Assembly (NCBI RefSeq): GCF_016808095.1
Contig: NC_068980.1
Location: 1,302,001-1,366,000 of the forward strand
Direction: 5' to 3'
DNA: 64,000 bases
Source of the DNA: Vigna angularis
Taxonomy: Eukaryota > Streptophyta > Magnoliopsida > Fabales > Fabaceae
Shown: positions 11,879-24,478 of the stretch, one piece after another
How positions within the stretch are numbered: the stretch's first letter is position 1
Layout of the letters: each line of letters starts with the position of its first letter
Made by a program: the position numbers and the translations under genes
The notes under the pieces: model-generated
Database searches by the model: none
Told to the model about the DNA's origin: nothing
Seen by the model: only the letters and a program-made list of their open reading frames with translations

Positions 11879-14800
11879 ATATATATATATATATAGCTTT
11901 AAGTATAAGCTTATCTTTTAATGAAATAATACTTCTACTTCTCCTCATTTCTAAAAGCTGTAAAAATATCTAAACATCTGTTTAAAGTTTAGAAAATGTA
12001 TAAACTTCATTTTATTAAAAAAACTCATGTAAATAAGATGATTTTTTTATATTTTTAGTCTTTAAAAGATAAGATTATTATGAATATTTTTAATTTGAAA
12101 TTATCATTTTAAGTTTTATTCTTTAAAAATTCAAGGTAAGAAGAGGTGACTTGATGCTTTGGGAATTTGACACGTGTAAACCTTTGAACCTTATGTAGTT
12201 ATTTCCTTTTTCTTTTTCATTCACCTACAAACTAGAAGCATGTGTTGTGAAACTGAAAGATTGAAAAGTTTTTCTTTAATTTCTCTGGAAAAATTGTATT
12301 TATCTAAATTTAAAGAGATGTTATTAGCTCATCTTTTTTTTTACATTATAAAAAAATTTAGCTTGAATAGAGCAGATCGTGTAAGGTTTTAAATTTTGAA
12401 ACAAACAGACATGTAACTTGATGTTGAACTTAAATTAAATATTAATTTTTTAAATGAATTCCAAGCATGAAAATTGATTTCTAAATTAAATTAAATAATT
12501 TATCATCTTTCAAACGGTGCCCTTGGACTTCATATCATTTTTTTATTTTTGAAATGCGAATAATTTTCTAGATACTGCTGTCTCAAAAGCTACATAAAAA
12601 AGAAAATAATTAACTCTTCAGCACCACACAACTCTTTCAAACATTCTCATCGAACTTATTCTTTTTATAAGAATTTAGACTATCATTGTACAACAAGATT
12701 TTTAAGCCAAGGATACCTATTTTCAAAATATGTTTTCTTTGAGCATTGTATAGGGAATCACATTCCAAAACGAAAAAACAAAACAAAAAAAGTTCTTGGA
12801 GAATCACAAAAAGCAAAAAAATCAGATTTTTTTATGTTCTTCCATTCAATAACTGCGAATTAAGAACTGGATCACTTTTAAACGAAAGATACTTGTCACA
12901 CAGATGGAAGTGCAAGTGCAAGTGCAAACTTAAACAAATGCATGTTCTCTAACATTTTCAGCAACTTTGCAGTGGTCATGGCAAACCATTCTTTTGGGAT
13001 TCGGCTTCTTGACATTCCTGATGACCACAAGGCACATTGTAAATTTTTCTATCTTCCACAAAAGCATTTATATAGCCTAAGTCATTTTGCTTTGACTTTG
13101 TTTTTACCCCTAAGATCTGACAGTTCTTACTCATTGCAACAGAGCTTGAGGAAACCAAAACTCTTCTGGGTTTCAGCCGCTGCACCATTGGCATCAGTTA
13201 TTCTGTCAACCATTTTAGTCTTTCTTCTGAGAAATAAGACTCATCAGATTTCAATTGTAAGATAGATACTTGATCGTTCAGAGATGTATTCAAATACAAC
13301 TTCTTTTTCTAATAGCTACTATTGTATTTATTCTCTGGTAGATTGGACACTTACCAAAGGGACTTAATCCACCTTCATCAAACATGTTATACTTCAGTGG
13401 TCCTCACTTGGCTCTTGCTATCAAAACTGGCATTATCACTGGAATCTTATCTCTAACTGTAAGTTCTCTACTGGTCACGAAAAATCTATGATTTTGCATC
13501 CTCATATTCGACATAACTACATGTTTAGAGACGTTAATATTGGTCTATCGAGGAAGATGTTAATGTTGTGTCTATTGAGGAAGAGATTTTCTGAAAAGAT
13601 ACAATACCAATAAGATTTTTAGTCTAACCATGTATAGGATTTGACACAGAGTTCTATTTTCTTATTTTTATCCGATTTGAAATTTGGTTTCATACTTGAA
13701 GACTTAGGCTTTGTTCACGTGAATGGATTTGGGAGAGAGTTATTCAGGAGATTTTAGAAGATTTAAAGATAAATTTTTTTATTGTTTATTTGAGTGGATT
13801 TGGAGGTAAATGAAAATAGATTTGGAATTAAAGTTTGTGAGAATTAGTATAAGATTTGATTGATGTGACGGATTAGAAAAATTTACTTCCAAATCCATCT
13901 CACTTACCTCCAAATCCACTCAAATAAACAACAAAAAAATTTACCTTCAAATCCCTCAATCACTCTCCTCCAAATCCATTCAAAGTAAATTAAACCTTAA
14001 TGTTGGGTTTATCGAGGAGGAAGTTTAATGGAGAGACACAATACCAATGAGATCTGAATCTAACCACATAAAGGGTTGACATCACTCTTTTATTCAAAAT
14101 CTTAAGACAATGGGTTAATGAGTCTTTCATACTTGTTCAACTGTTAATATATCATATTATGTAGTTTCATTTAACTGTCACACTTATTCTACCAAATTGT
14201 TTATATCTCAGGAAGGAATTGCAGTAGGTAGAACATTTGCATCACTTAAGAACTACCAGGTGGATGGAAACAAAGAAATGATGGCTATTGGTCTAATGAA
14301 CGTAGCTGGCTCTTGTTCTTCATGTTATGTCACAACAGGTAATGATTCTCCTCTAATATGACCAAATAACTAGTTACCTAAGAAGCAGAAATCTTATGTG
14401 TGAAACATTCTTGCAGGATCTTTTTCTAGATCCGCTGTTAACTACAATGCCGGAGCACAGACAACAGTTTCAAATATAATCATGGCTGCGGCTGTTCTAG
14501 TTACCCTTCTGTTTCTCATGCCTCTCTTCTACTATACACCAAATGTTGTCTTAGCGGCCATTATCATCACTGCTGTGATCGGGCTATTAGATTATCAATC
14601 TGCGTATAAACTGTGGAAGGTTGACAAACTTGATTTCTTGGCATGTCTGTGCTCCTTTTTCGGGGTTCTGTTTATTTCAGTGCCTCTAGGCCTTGCTATA
14701 GCGGTAAGTTGATACTTCATTATTTTTTTTCCTGTTATTGCAAAGATAAAATATAATAGCATGATAATCTATGTAACTGACTTGGTCAAAATCTTCAGGT

Positions 14801-15567
14801 TGTCATATCAGTCATCAAGATCCTGCTTCATGTCACTCGACCAAACACTTTGGTTTTGGGAAATATACCAGGAACTCAAATATTCCACAACATAAACCAA
14901 TACAAAGAAGCTTCAAGAATTCCTTCATTCCTCATTTTGGGTGTTGAGTCCCCAATCTATTTCGCTAACTCAACTTATCTTCAAGAAAGGTTGGTCATTG
15001 AGATTTCTATAGTTTCAATTCGTGAAGTTTTAGTAGGCTGCTTTTGAATCCATGATTCCTTATGATTTAGAGCTTATCCTGAAACAGGATACTGAGGTGG
15101 ATTCGAGAAGAGGAAGAACATATAAAAGATAACGATGGAGCTGCATTGAAGTGCATGATTTTAGACATGACAGGTACATATTTCATTGGACCTACAACAT
15201 TAGTTGTCTGAAGTTTGGTCACATTTTGACTCTAACAATGTTCTTTTCTCAGCTGTGACAGCCATAGACACAAGTGGGCTTGAGACTTTATGTGAACTTA
15301 AAAAGACGCTGGAGAAGAGATCACTTCAGGTACAGACGCTGATTTGCATGTCACAAACTCACAATGCCTAACATACTACAGATGTTTTATTGCTAACCTC
15401 TGCATTTTTGATTGCTCATGCAGCTTGTGTTGGCAAATCCTGTTGGAAATGTGGCGGAGAAATTGCACAAGTCAAAAATTTTGGAATCCTTTGGATTAAA
15501 AGGAGTGTATCTCACAGTGGGAGAAGCTGTGGCTGAAATTTCATCAATCTGGAAAGCTCAACCTTGA
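10504..15567 (+). CDS. SULTR3;4: Group 3 sulfate-transporter family protein, SULTR3;4/SPDT-like
   Basis: Thirteen exons: 10504-10833, 10960-11008, 11138-11345, 11523-11694, 12973-13038, 13143-13256, 13342-13458, 14212-14338, 14417-14703, 14799-14989, 15088-15173, 15253-15329, 15424-15567. All introns are GT-AG and the 655 codons stay in frame, the usual family length. The protein starts [11 protein letters not shown], then carries the family segment FFPDDPL, the multi-helix SLC26-type membrane domain ([39 protein letters not shown]) and a C-terminal cytosolic STAS domain with IDTSGL. The N-terminus and the ending WKAQP resemble Arabidopsis SULTR3;4 more than SULTR3;1 or 3;3. In Arabidopsis and rice this clade (SPDT) is a plasma-membrane transporter linked to phosphorus distribution in nodes and vascular tissue rather than to sulfate; substrate here is inferred from that. 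Intron 4 (1.3 kb) carries a (TA)n tract and intron 7 a MITE. The clade call is firm. Confidence 0.95.
11820..11895. repeat. (AT)n(GT)n(AT)n microsatellite in SULTR3;4 intron 4
   Basis: About 50 bp of AT repeat, a short GT stretch at 11871-11878, then AT again. It is wholly intronic. Confidence 0.95.
13500..14150. repeat. Degenerate direct repeats flanking the MITE in SULTR3;4 intron 7
   Basis: Two diverged copies of a segment sharing ATACAATACCAATAAGA / ACACAATACCAATGAGA, a TCTAACCA block and a TTGACA block lie at about 13555-13650 and 14000-14090. Similar phrases recur at 57.2-57.85 kb. This looks like one old dispersed repeat whose copies sit on either side of the inserted MITE. Confidence 0.5.
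13707..13996. mobile_element. PIF/Harbinger (Tourist-like) MITE with TTA target duplication
   Basis: A 290-bp foldback element inside SULTR3;4 intron 7. The left end begins GGCTTTGTTCACGTGAATGG. The reverse complement of the right end begins GGTTTAATTTACTTTGAATGG. Both arms continue through GGATTTGG and GAGTGGATTTGGAGG blocks. The element is bounded by TTA at 13704-13706 and 13997-13999, the 3-bp target duplication typical of Harbinger elements. It has no coding capacity. Confidence 0.85.
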
Positions 15568-17345
15568 TTTTCCATCGATGGTGTTCATGGAACCACAAGA
15601 TAAACTCTAACTTTTAGTTTCTGTGGCGAATGCTTGTTAAATTTCGGAGAGTCTAATTTCTGTTAGTAGGAACCTTCAAAACAATATTTCCCCGTAAAAA
15701 AGAAAAAGGAGTTGCCATCAAAATCAAAGAACCTTTTGTTATTCCTTTTAGTTTCTGCTACTCAGCAATTTTGCTTCTTGTTAGAGGGAATGTATGATAT
15801 GTAGACAATTTGAGTTCAATGTATGATAGATCATTGAAATCTCACAATCTGGGCAACAAATTCATGTCTTTTAAAAACGTTGATTAATATAAAGAAAATA
15901 CTAAATTTTCAATGAAAAGAACTGGTGAATATCTATCAAAAAATCTACTTAGTTGTATCTATAGCTTCTTAATATTTCTTTAAAAATCCATTTATGGCAA
16001 ATATTTGCAATAAGGAGGAAGATCCGTTGATGATCAAATTTTATTTTAATTGAAAGAATTTATTTCATTATTAATAGTTCTTTTTTAGAAAGAGGCAACA
16101 ATACATCTCAAGATTTAGCAACATTTTCAAGTAAAAAGGAACAAAATCTAAGACCAAAACTTGTAGCCTTTTTTCTATCTTATTACTCCTTCTAGGTTAC
16201 TTTTATTAGTATTATTATTAAACGGTACAATATTTTCAAGAAAACATCAATAAATTCTATAATAGAGCATCACAAACAATATATTTTAAAGGAAAATACT
16301 TTCAAGAAAACAACTTCTCAAAATTTCAAAAAGAAGTGTTAAAAATTTCAAACGTTTTTTAATTAATAACCAAAGATCTATAAATAATACTATGAAAAAA
16401 AAACCGATAAAAACAATCAATAGTTTTGGAGCCTATTTTCCTTATAGAAAAGAAGTCGTCCAAACCATTTAAATATCAAAACATTTTTAAAAAAAGTATA
16501 AAAAATAATGAGAGCTAGTAATATTATTTTAGAAAAATATATATGTATGTTTTCCCCCCCCCCCCCCCCCCCCCTTAAAATCTAATATTTATTTATAATA
16601 AGGCATAAAACCATACCTTAATCTTTCCCACACTCTATATTAGAAGGTAACCGATCCTATATAATAGGAAAAGGGCTGTTGGTTTAAAAATAAAAATGAT
16701 TTCAAATAATGTATTAAAAAAGAAAATAATTACCAAAGAGTAACATTTATTGAAAAATCATTTAGAACTTTAGGTAACAAAAATAATCAATGAAAAAATG
16801 ATTCTGCATCCGAATACTTTAATAGATATTTAAACAATTACAATTTCAGATATTAAAAGATTCATTTATTAAGATATTATATTTCATGTATATCATTATG
16901 TATCCGTCATGGGTTCTAATGCAGAACTTGATCTTCAAATTTATCTGATCAAACAATGAAAGGCAAACTAGACTAGTTAAAAGAAATCTCAATAACACAA
17001 GGTAATATGATTATGTTTAACTTTTAAGCAAAGGTAGAACTGTAGAAGGTAATGATAAAGAAGTAAAAAAATTGATGAGAAGCAGGGCCTGCTGTGGCCT
17101 CTTTCATCAACTCATCATCCACTGAACATTACAATGCATACACATCATGTTCAAGAGTTACCAGAATGAAGAAAACTCTGCCTTTCCTAGAAATAACTCA
17201 CTGAACCATGAAATATGGTTCTTGAACACCACCACACTATAATTTGCATTGCAACCATGCATAGCACAAACAAATCCACATAGGTAGATATGTTTTGTAT
17301 ATAAAAATCAAAATTATTCAGTGTCTCTCATGAAAGTAAAGAGTG
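15568..17345. other. Convergent intergenic region, SULTR3;4 and FLZ 3' ends
   Basis: The stretch should hold the 3' UTRs of the two convergent genes at its ends. Between them is AT-rich sequence with a 21-bp homopolymer of C at 16554-16574. No additional gene was seen. Confidence 0.6.
16554..16574. repeat. Poly(C) homopolymer tract, 21 bp
   Basis: Twenty-one consecutive C residues sit in otherwise AT-rich DNA. G/C homopolymers this long are rare in plant genomes. The exact length may be unreliable because of sequencing. Confidence 0.95.
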
Positions 17346-18643
17346 TTATTTGGACAAAAGCAGACCCGTGAGGAAGAGATCATGGTGGCTTGAGCCAGGA
17401 GAACTCTCTGCCGAGTCAGTCCCAGCTTTCTCCAATTCCTCCCTTACCAAAATTTCCTCTGATCCACACTCAAAACTGCAAAATGCTTTCCCACCCCTGC
17501 AAGATATACAGATAATATATTACAACTATTGCTTCTGTCTGGATTGAAGTAGTAGTAGCATAGTGAGATGTTTGAGACAAACCTGTATCTGTAGATTTCT
17601 TCCTCCCTCACTAATTTCTTATTACATGAGTAACAAAAGCTGAAAACATTGTCAGAATGGTAAGGGGATGATCCTTCTGAAAATGTAGGAACTTGAGAAG
17701 CTCTGAAAGCAGGTTCTTCCTTCATGCTGAACTCAGTGAAGTCATTGTTGTCACATTCCAAAACGCAGTCACCAAAAATATGTGTTCTCTTAGGGTTTGG
17801 ACCATGAGAAATTATACAGGTATAATCCTCAGAAAGCTCTATCTCTCTTGCAGAGAGCGAGCCTAGACACCCTTTACTAAAATCAATGGATATTGGAAGA
17901 GAATTTGATTTAATATTCGAAGACTTATCTACCTGTGAGTTTCTGCTTGTCACAGAAGGCAAACTGGTTAATGTAGATTCATTCATTCCCAAATTGGAGT
18001 TTTCATTTCTGTTGATTAATGATGAAGGCCTAAAGGAACCAGGCACAGAAATCATGGTTCCATAGAAAGCTTTAGATTCCCAGTTGTCCATTTTCTTTCC
18101 AGAGACATTGTCAAAGTCTTGCAGTTCAGATTTGGGAGTTTTGGTTTCAGAAGGAAGTGAAATTACATAGTTTTTGGGCAAGGATTTAGATTTCAAATAA
18201 GGTGCAAAGAATTCATGGTTGTTTGAAAATTTAAGGATGCCAGTTTTCACCTGTGGTCCAAAAATGATACTTTTCCTCTGAAATTTACCAAGGATGTCAT
18301 TGTTATGTTTGGTTTCATTAATCATGGAACTTATGATGCCAAGGCCTACTTTACTGTCATCAAACTGTTTCTTATGACCAGTTTGAAATGATGGTCTACA
18401 AGACTTGATACTAAAAGGGCTGCTAAGATTTGAGAAGAGTCTGCAGTCAAGAGGAGATGTAGGGCTCCAAACAGATTCAGAATCTGGCAACCCTTTAGCA
18501 CCAAACCCCAACCTAGAACCAAAGGTATTGAAATTTGAGAAACTCATTTGTCTTAATGCATCACATGGTAAAGAGAAATTGGAAGAAGAATCAGCCATGA
18601 GATTAAAAGTCTTCCAAATATGAGCCTTTCCCTTCTTCCGCAT
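17346..18643 (-). CDS. FCS-like zinc finger (FLZ, DUF581) protein
   Basis: Two exons, 18643-17583 and 17496-17346, joined by a GT-AG intron, encode 403 residues. The start MRKKGKAHIW matches the basic N-terminus usual in long FLZ proteins. Residues about 52-75 carry the family segment DSESVWSPTSPLDCRLFSN, and FGP (128-130) is also typical. The FLZ finger is near the C-terminus, residues about 333-380: C337-x2-C340, then FCSFEC with C360 and C364 split from the first pair by the intron. FLZ proteins are nuclear/cytoplasmic adaptors that bind the SnRK1 kinase and respond to energy and stress signals. The long serine-rich N-terminal region resembles the FLZ10 type. The exact orthologue is not assigned. 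Confidence 0.93.
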
Positions 18644-18647
18644 TATC

Positions 18648-18691
18648 CTAGTAGTAGTACCCCATTCCTCTCAAAAGGAAGAAACCATCAT
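18648..18691 (-). promoter_or_regulatory. Two short uORFs just upstream of the FLZ start codon
   Basis: In the exon carrying the FLZ start, the minus strand contains two complete upstream ORFs: 18691-18671 (MMVSSF, stop TGA) and 18665-18648 (MGYYY, stop TAG). The second ends 4 nt before the main ATG at 18643. This assumes the leader exon begins at 18698 after the acceptor CAG. Such uORFs usually lower translation of the main frame. Confidence 0.6.
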
Positions 18692-18698
18692 TTCCTTT

Positions 18699-19631
18699 CT
18701 GCATCAAATTCAAAAAGCTAAAGAAACAGCAATGTATCAATTCCCAGACAACAGGAATCACGACCAAAGTTCACAACAACTCATCGCATACAAAAATTGC
18801 TAGTTTATTTAGCCATTCAAAGAACTTTTTCAGAGTACGGAGATAGATATTATCAGAGGAATGGAACTTTCAAATTTTGACACAGATTAGGAGTATAGTT
18901 CGTACAAAATATTAGTAAGTGGCTAAAAAGATAGCCACAAAAAGAAAAGAAATCCTCAAACAGTTGATATCAAGGTGAGTAGTCATTTCCATTCCAAATA
19001 AACGTGAAATTTGCTGCAGAAAGAGCGAAATGAGAATCGAAATTTCCTGAAGTGGTAAATTTTGAATGGCAATCTGCCGAGAATTTTAGCAACTTATCAA
19101 ATAAAAGCTTCTCCAACAACATTCTCGATAACATAACACTTCGAAACAAATTAGGAACAAACAAATTAATGAACAACATTGATGATCGGATTTAGAAAAT
19201 TGAAAAAAACTGTAACTTATACAATTTGGAAGTTGCGAGCCAAGAAAACAAGTCAGATACGCAGATGATACCTCATACAAACACATTAAAGTACAACTGA
19301 TAAGAAGACAATAAAATATCTAGCTTGTGATTGCACAAGATCACTATTTTTCTTTTTAAAAGGAAAAAAGTTCATCAAACGCTCAGAAATCAACAGTTAA
19401 TAAGTTTATACAGAATCTGATTATCTCCCACGGCAAAGTCTAATCGAGCAATCCGCAAAAGCACGAAAAGGGTATCTGATTATTATAAAAACAAAAACAA
19501 AAACAAAAAATCATAAAGAACCTCTAAACATTGTTTAATGAACTCCGAAACCACTAAACATTTTAGAAACAAGAAGAAAAAAAATCCCAGAGTGCATCGA
19601 TTGGTGAGAAATGAAAGCAAAGAAATTTACC
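18699..19631 (-). other. Probable 5' UTR intron of the FLZ gene
   Basis: A minus-strand acceptor (GATGCAG before 18698) and a candidate donor (TTTACG/GTAAAT at 19631/19630) would remove about 0.93 kb of AT-rich sequence. A CT-rich promoter-like stretch (19870-19912 on the plus strand) lies upstream. Long 5' UTR introns are common in this family. The boundaries are inferred from consensus only. Confidence 0.45.
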
Positions 19632-19759
19632 GTAAAGAAACCTACTTTTATTTAATCTGAGGGAAACCCAAATGCTGAAACCTGTAGAGATGAACATCAG
19701 CGGCAAAGATCAAACGTTTTGTTTACACTTACGTAACCCTCTTCACATTCTTCTCTTTA

Positions 19760-21381
19760 CACTTGATAATTTTTTATTTTTTTTTTTAGTTTTCACCGTC
19801 TTCTTCCACCTGCATCTTCATGCATCAAAGTCAGAGAGACAGTGAACTCACTGAGTCTTCCGATGTACGACACTCTCTCTCTCTTTCTCTTTCTCTTTCT
19901 CTTCTCACTCTCATCATTGAGAGCTACAATACAAAATACAAAAAAATACACAAATACGTATTATCCCTGTACCGAGTATTGTATAAAATATATACACTGT
20001 CATTTTATTTTCTATATTTTATCTTTGTTTGTAATTCTTTTAAATTTTAATTATACGATATCCTTTAACTAGCTGTATGTTAAAAAAAATCAAATAACCT
20101 GTTTAAATAGTGCTACTAATATTGTAATATAAAATAATCAAGTAATATATTTAAAGTAAACTAAGATCTATAAAATAAAATATATAACATCAATCTATTT
20201 GGATAAAAATTATTAATTTCAAACCTCTGAAAAATAAATAATACTTTAAAAACTTAAAACTAAAATTCACATAAATTGTAAATATTAAAAACAACAAAAA
20301 TAAATTTTACGAACAAAAAATAAAAATATATAAATATAAAATCAAAACTTGCCTGTTCTACTTAAAGTAAAAACATATCTAACGTATATTTATATAAATT
20401 TCCCTTGTAAGTATTTATTATATAATTAAAACTATCACAGCTGTTTCTTCTTTCGTTCCAGATGACTATTAAAATTGTTAGTGAAGAAGTTGGACTCTAA
20501 CATTATGTACACCTAAATTTCAGATTTTAATATTTAATATAATTTTATATTCGCAAAAATAATTTAGCTTTAATAATTAATCTAAAATAATTTCATATTT
20601 AGTTATATAATATAACTAACATAATCTTATTATAACTTAGAATTAAATATATTTTTAACCTATCAACATAACATCAAATTAAAATTAGTTTTTTTTTTTC
20701 AAATTTTGACGTATTTTCATATTAAACTTTGATGTGTTAAACAATTAAATTAATATTTAAAATATTTAAAATACCATTTAACATGTAAAAAATTGATTGG
20801 ATTAAAAAAGTTATACTCATTAAGCTTTTCTTTAAAGTTTAGGACAAAAGATTAACAAAAGTGTGAAAGATAAACGAATTCAATTTTTTTATCTCACTCA
20901 ACATTTAAAAATTAAAAACATATTTAATCTTAAAAATAAATTTCATTATTCACACTAAATGAAAATTTAAAATATATACTTTTAATAATAAAATTTAACA
21001 TATACGAAAAATGGTATGAAATATTATGATTTATTTACTAAATTAAATATATATTTCTTAAATTTTAAATAAAAATTGTATTTTATTTTTATCATAAATA
21101 TTATATCAATTTTATCCATAAACTTTACAAATAAATGAATGTCGTCCACAACTATAATGATAATTTTCTTTATTATTGTAAAAATAGAAATGTGATTCTT
21201 ACTTGTCTTTCATTTATATATTTTTGTGTCTTTATTGTTCAATAATTATAATAGAAGACAACGTGGTAAAATATTTTAAATTATACATTCATTCATAAAG
21301 ATTGAAAATACAATTATATAAAATTTTTGACAAAACAAAACATTATTCTCAATCTAAAATTTAGAAACTGAAAACAGAATT

Positions 21382-21428
<47 letters not shown>

Positions 21429-22985
21429 TAATAAGGATAAATCTCTTTTTTTTTACATAATGTAAAATGAGTTGAAAATTTAGTATTTATTTACAATAAG
21501 TTTTTTTTTAAGTAAGTTTGTCGATTAGTCATACTCCTTTTTTATTTAAAAATAAAAATCTAAATAATTTTTAATTGTTAATATTTTTTATCAATAAGAT
21601 AAAAATTACTATTATGGAAATAGATTGCATATATTAATCTAGAAGGTAAATATCGTGAAACTAAAAGAAAATACTTCAAATACTTATACACATTACTTGT
21701 AAGTATATAAGAAAAGTACTTGCTTTATATCAATACGAATTCCTGATTGTTTGCAATATACACACAAAAAGAGAAAAAATTGAAAATGAAACAACCACAA
21801 TGTATAATCGATTATATTAAAAGAGATAAATAATTTGATTATAAATATTTCAATAATACTTTTATACGTAACATATAACATAATTTTAATACAATTGTTT
21901 ATATCACAAATATTTCACCAATATTCATATCTTTAATTTTAATAATAATAATAATAATAGTAAATAATATATCCAAATAATATTATCAATAGTGTTTTCT
22001 TTTTCTTTTTCACTCTTTTTTATTTAATCAAAGTAATTTTACCTTATCCAATTTTTACTTTTTTCCTTTTATCTTTCTTTACTTTTTGTTTTATTCCTTC
22101 TCTTCTTATTCTCTGTCAAAAAACCAAAACATTACTATGCAGTTCCTCCCCGATTCAATGTTTGGATGAGACAAATGAAATATATTACTAAATGTAAAAT
22201 TTAATTTTACTCATAAATTTAAAAAATTTTAAAAAATAAAATGAGCAACGAAAATTTAAAAAATATGGATTATTTGAAAAAATATCGAAAAATGATTTTA
22301 ACGTGATAATGTGGTGTGATGAAAATTTCAAAATCACATGCTCAGAAAATACTGCAATTAATTGGTTTTAATTTAATTTTGAAAATAAAAAGACAACAGC
22401 GCGAAATTGGTTTGAATGATAAGTAAAATACATTTCAATTGTAGAATATTGATTTGAAAAGGATTTAAAATTTAGATTAACAGCACTAAGATTAAAATAA
22501 AAAAAATGAAATAATGCTTTAATAAAAAATAAGAGAAAAGAAAGGCGACATTTTTCACATTTTATTTCTGTCAAATATTATTAGCTATGACCCTTTATAT
22601 ATATTTATTAAATACACAAATATTGGAAAGCTAATTTCATCATTTATATTTTTAATATTATTTTGATAATTACTTTATTTTAATAATAAAAAATATTTTT
22701 ATTTATTTTACTGTTTTTAAAATAAAACACTTTTAATTTTAAATTTTGAATGAAGTCATGTACGAAGCATGACGTGTTGGAAACTGAATCGAGATTTTTG
22801 GTTTACAATGCGTCAAAATGTGATAGAAAAATAATACAAACTAAAATTAAATATAAAATGAATGTATTAACCAGGGCACGCACCCGGCTCACGTTAGCAA
22901 AGAGCACCTTCTATCTCTGTGGAACTTGTGATGGTGCTTTGTCAATTGACAGTTTCTTTTCTTTCAGTCTGTTTGCAATTTCACA
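19760..22985. other. AT-rich intergenic region between FLZ and trihelix genes
   Basis: This is divergent promoter space with a (TA)n tract at 21386-21424 and many A/T runs. No coding frame longer than chance and no bounded transposon was recognised. Confidence 0.6.
21386..21424. repeat. (TA)n microsatellite
   Basis: An uninterrupted TA dinucleotide run of about 39 bp. Confidence 0.95.
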
Positions 22986-23314
22986 CTTTTCATTTCCCTG
23001 AAATTTCGTTCTCTCAGGTATGAAACACCGATCACAATCTTCTCATGTTTGATGCTATTGCTTTTATCTCATGAAATTCAACGAGAATTGGATGCACATC
23101 TGCTTCAATTATTTTTCCTAAATTCTGTTTATTCCACACATACATGGAAGAAAGATAATTGTGAATAAATTCAGGGTCATGCAATTCATTTTAATTGGAA
23201 TAGGATATTACACTGTACTCAAAGAGGGGTTGTTGAATGGTTGGTTGAGGGAGATAGAGAGAGAGATAGTTGTAGTTTTGTAGCTTTAGTTTCCTACCAA
23301 AATTCTGTTTCTGA

Positions 23315-24478
23315 ATGGATGGCATTGAGGATGATGCGAGCTATCACCCTAACCCATATCGCATCATCAGTCACCAACGAGGTTATGGTTATCAGAATTC
23401 TCCATATTCCCTCCCTGTTAATACTGAATATGCCCATCATCATGATGAAGATGAAGAACAAGAACAGTTAGAAGGAGATGATGAGGTTGATCAAAGTAAC
23501 AGCCTTCAGCTTCCCCAAAAGGATGGGGATGAAGAAAATGGCATAGATGGGGTTGGTGATGAAAACGATGATGAGGAAGAGGAGGTAGAGGATGATAAGC
23601 AGATTGGTTATTATGCCATTAAGAGTGAAGATGATTTGGAGTGGCCTCCAAAGAAGCAAAAGCTGAAGAGTTTGATTTCAACCTATGAACTTGCTTCTCG
23701 TGTGCCAGCGCCATCAGCTGCAGCTCCAGTTCCTTCTGCTCCCAAACCATCTTCTGGGGGTAGGAATTCACTTACTGACTGGACTGAGCATGAGACGTTT
23801 GTTCTGCTCGATGCATGGGGTGATACGTTTCTTCAACTTGGAAGGAAGAGTCTTCGATGTGAGGAATGGCAGCAAGTATCGAAAATGGTAGCACAAGTTT
23901 CAAAAATTGAAAGGACGGATACTCAGTGTAGAAACCGCCTTGACACACTGAAGAAAAAATACAAGAAGGAGAAGGCTAAATTTCAAGAGAGTGATGGTGG
24001 AGATTGCAAATGGGTTTATTTTAAAAGAATGGATGAGCTAATGAGTTCACCCCCTCAACAAGTTGGTATCTCTTGTGGTTTGGACTCGGGAGATTATGTT
24101 TTTATGAACCGTGGAGTTTATTTGAATCAAGCTAATGGGTTGGATGAATTGAGGGATAGTCCTGAGAATGTGGAATCTACCGGTGAAGAAGGTTCAGATG
24201 GACTTCAACTTCAAGCAAAGAAAAGGAAAGGAAGGAGCAGTGGCGAAGCTTCTTCCTTCAGGTTGCTTGCTGATTCCATACAGAAATTCAGTAGGATATA
24301 TGAAAAGATAGAAAATAATAAAAGGCAGCAGATGATGGAACTGGAAAAAATGAGAATGGATTTCCATAAGGAATTGGAAACACAGAAGAGGCAGATATTA
24401 GGGAATTTGCAGAGTGAGATTTCAAAACTAGAGCAGAGAAATGATGAGAACGAAGATTCTGCTGAGAATGGTATGTGA
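23315..24478 (+). CDS. SIP1-clade trihelix transcription factor (ASIL-like)
   Basis: A single-exon gene of 387 residues. The N-terminal third is strongly acidic (Asp/Glu-rich, residues 44-108). A basic patch, PPKKQKLK at 111-118, is a likely nuclear signal. The trihelix DNA-binding domain spans about 155-243, with the three conserved tryptophans W156, W168 and W185, the segment CRNRLDTLKKKYKKEK, and the fourth helix WVYFKRMDELM. The C-terminal region, about 315-378, is a charged coiled coil typical of the SIP1 clade and likely mediates dimerisation. Clade members such as ASIL1/2 repress seed-maturation genes; whether this one does so is not known. A candidate 5' UTR intron starts at the donor CAG/GTATGA at 23018. 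Confidence 0.93.
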   Translation: MDGIEDDASYHPNPYRIISHQRGYGYQNSPYSLPVNTEYAHHHDEDEEQEQLEGDDEVDQSNSLQLPQKDGDEENGIDGVGDENDDEEEEVEDDKQIGYYAIKSEDDLEWPPKKQKLKSLISTYELASRVPAPSAAAPVPSAPKPSSGGRNSLTDWTEHETFVLLDAWGDTFLQLGRKSLRCEEWQQVSKMVAQVSKIERTDTQCRNRLDTLKKKYKKEKAKFQESDGGDCKWVYFKRMDELMSSPPQQVGISCGLDSGDYVFMNRGVYLNQANGLDELRDSPENVESTGEEGSDGLQLQAKKRKGRSSGEASSFRLLADSIQKFSRIYEKIENNKRQQMMELEKMRMDFHKELETQKRQILGNLQSEISKLEQRNDENEDSAENGM

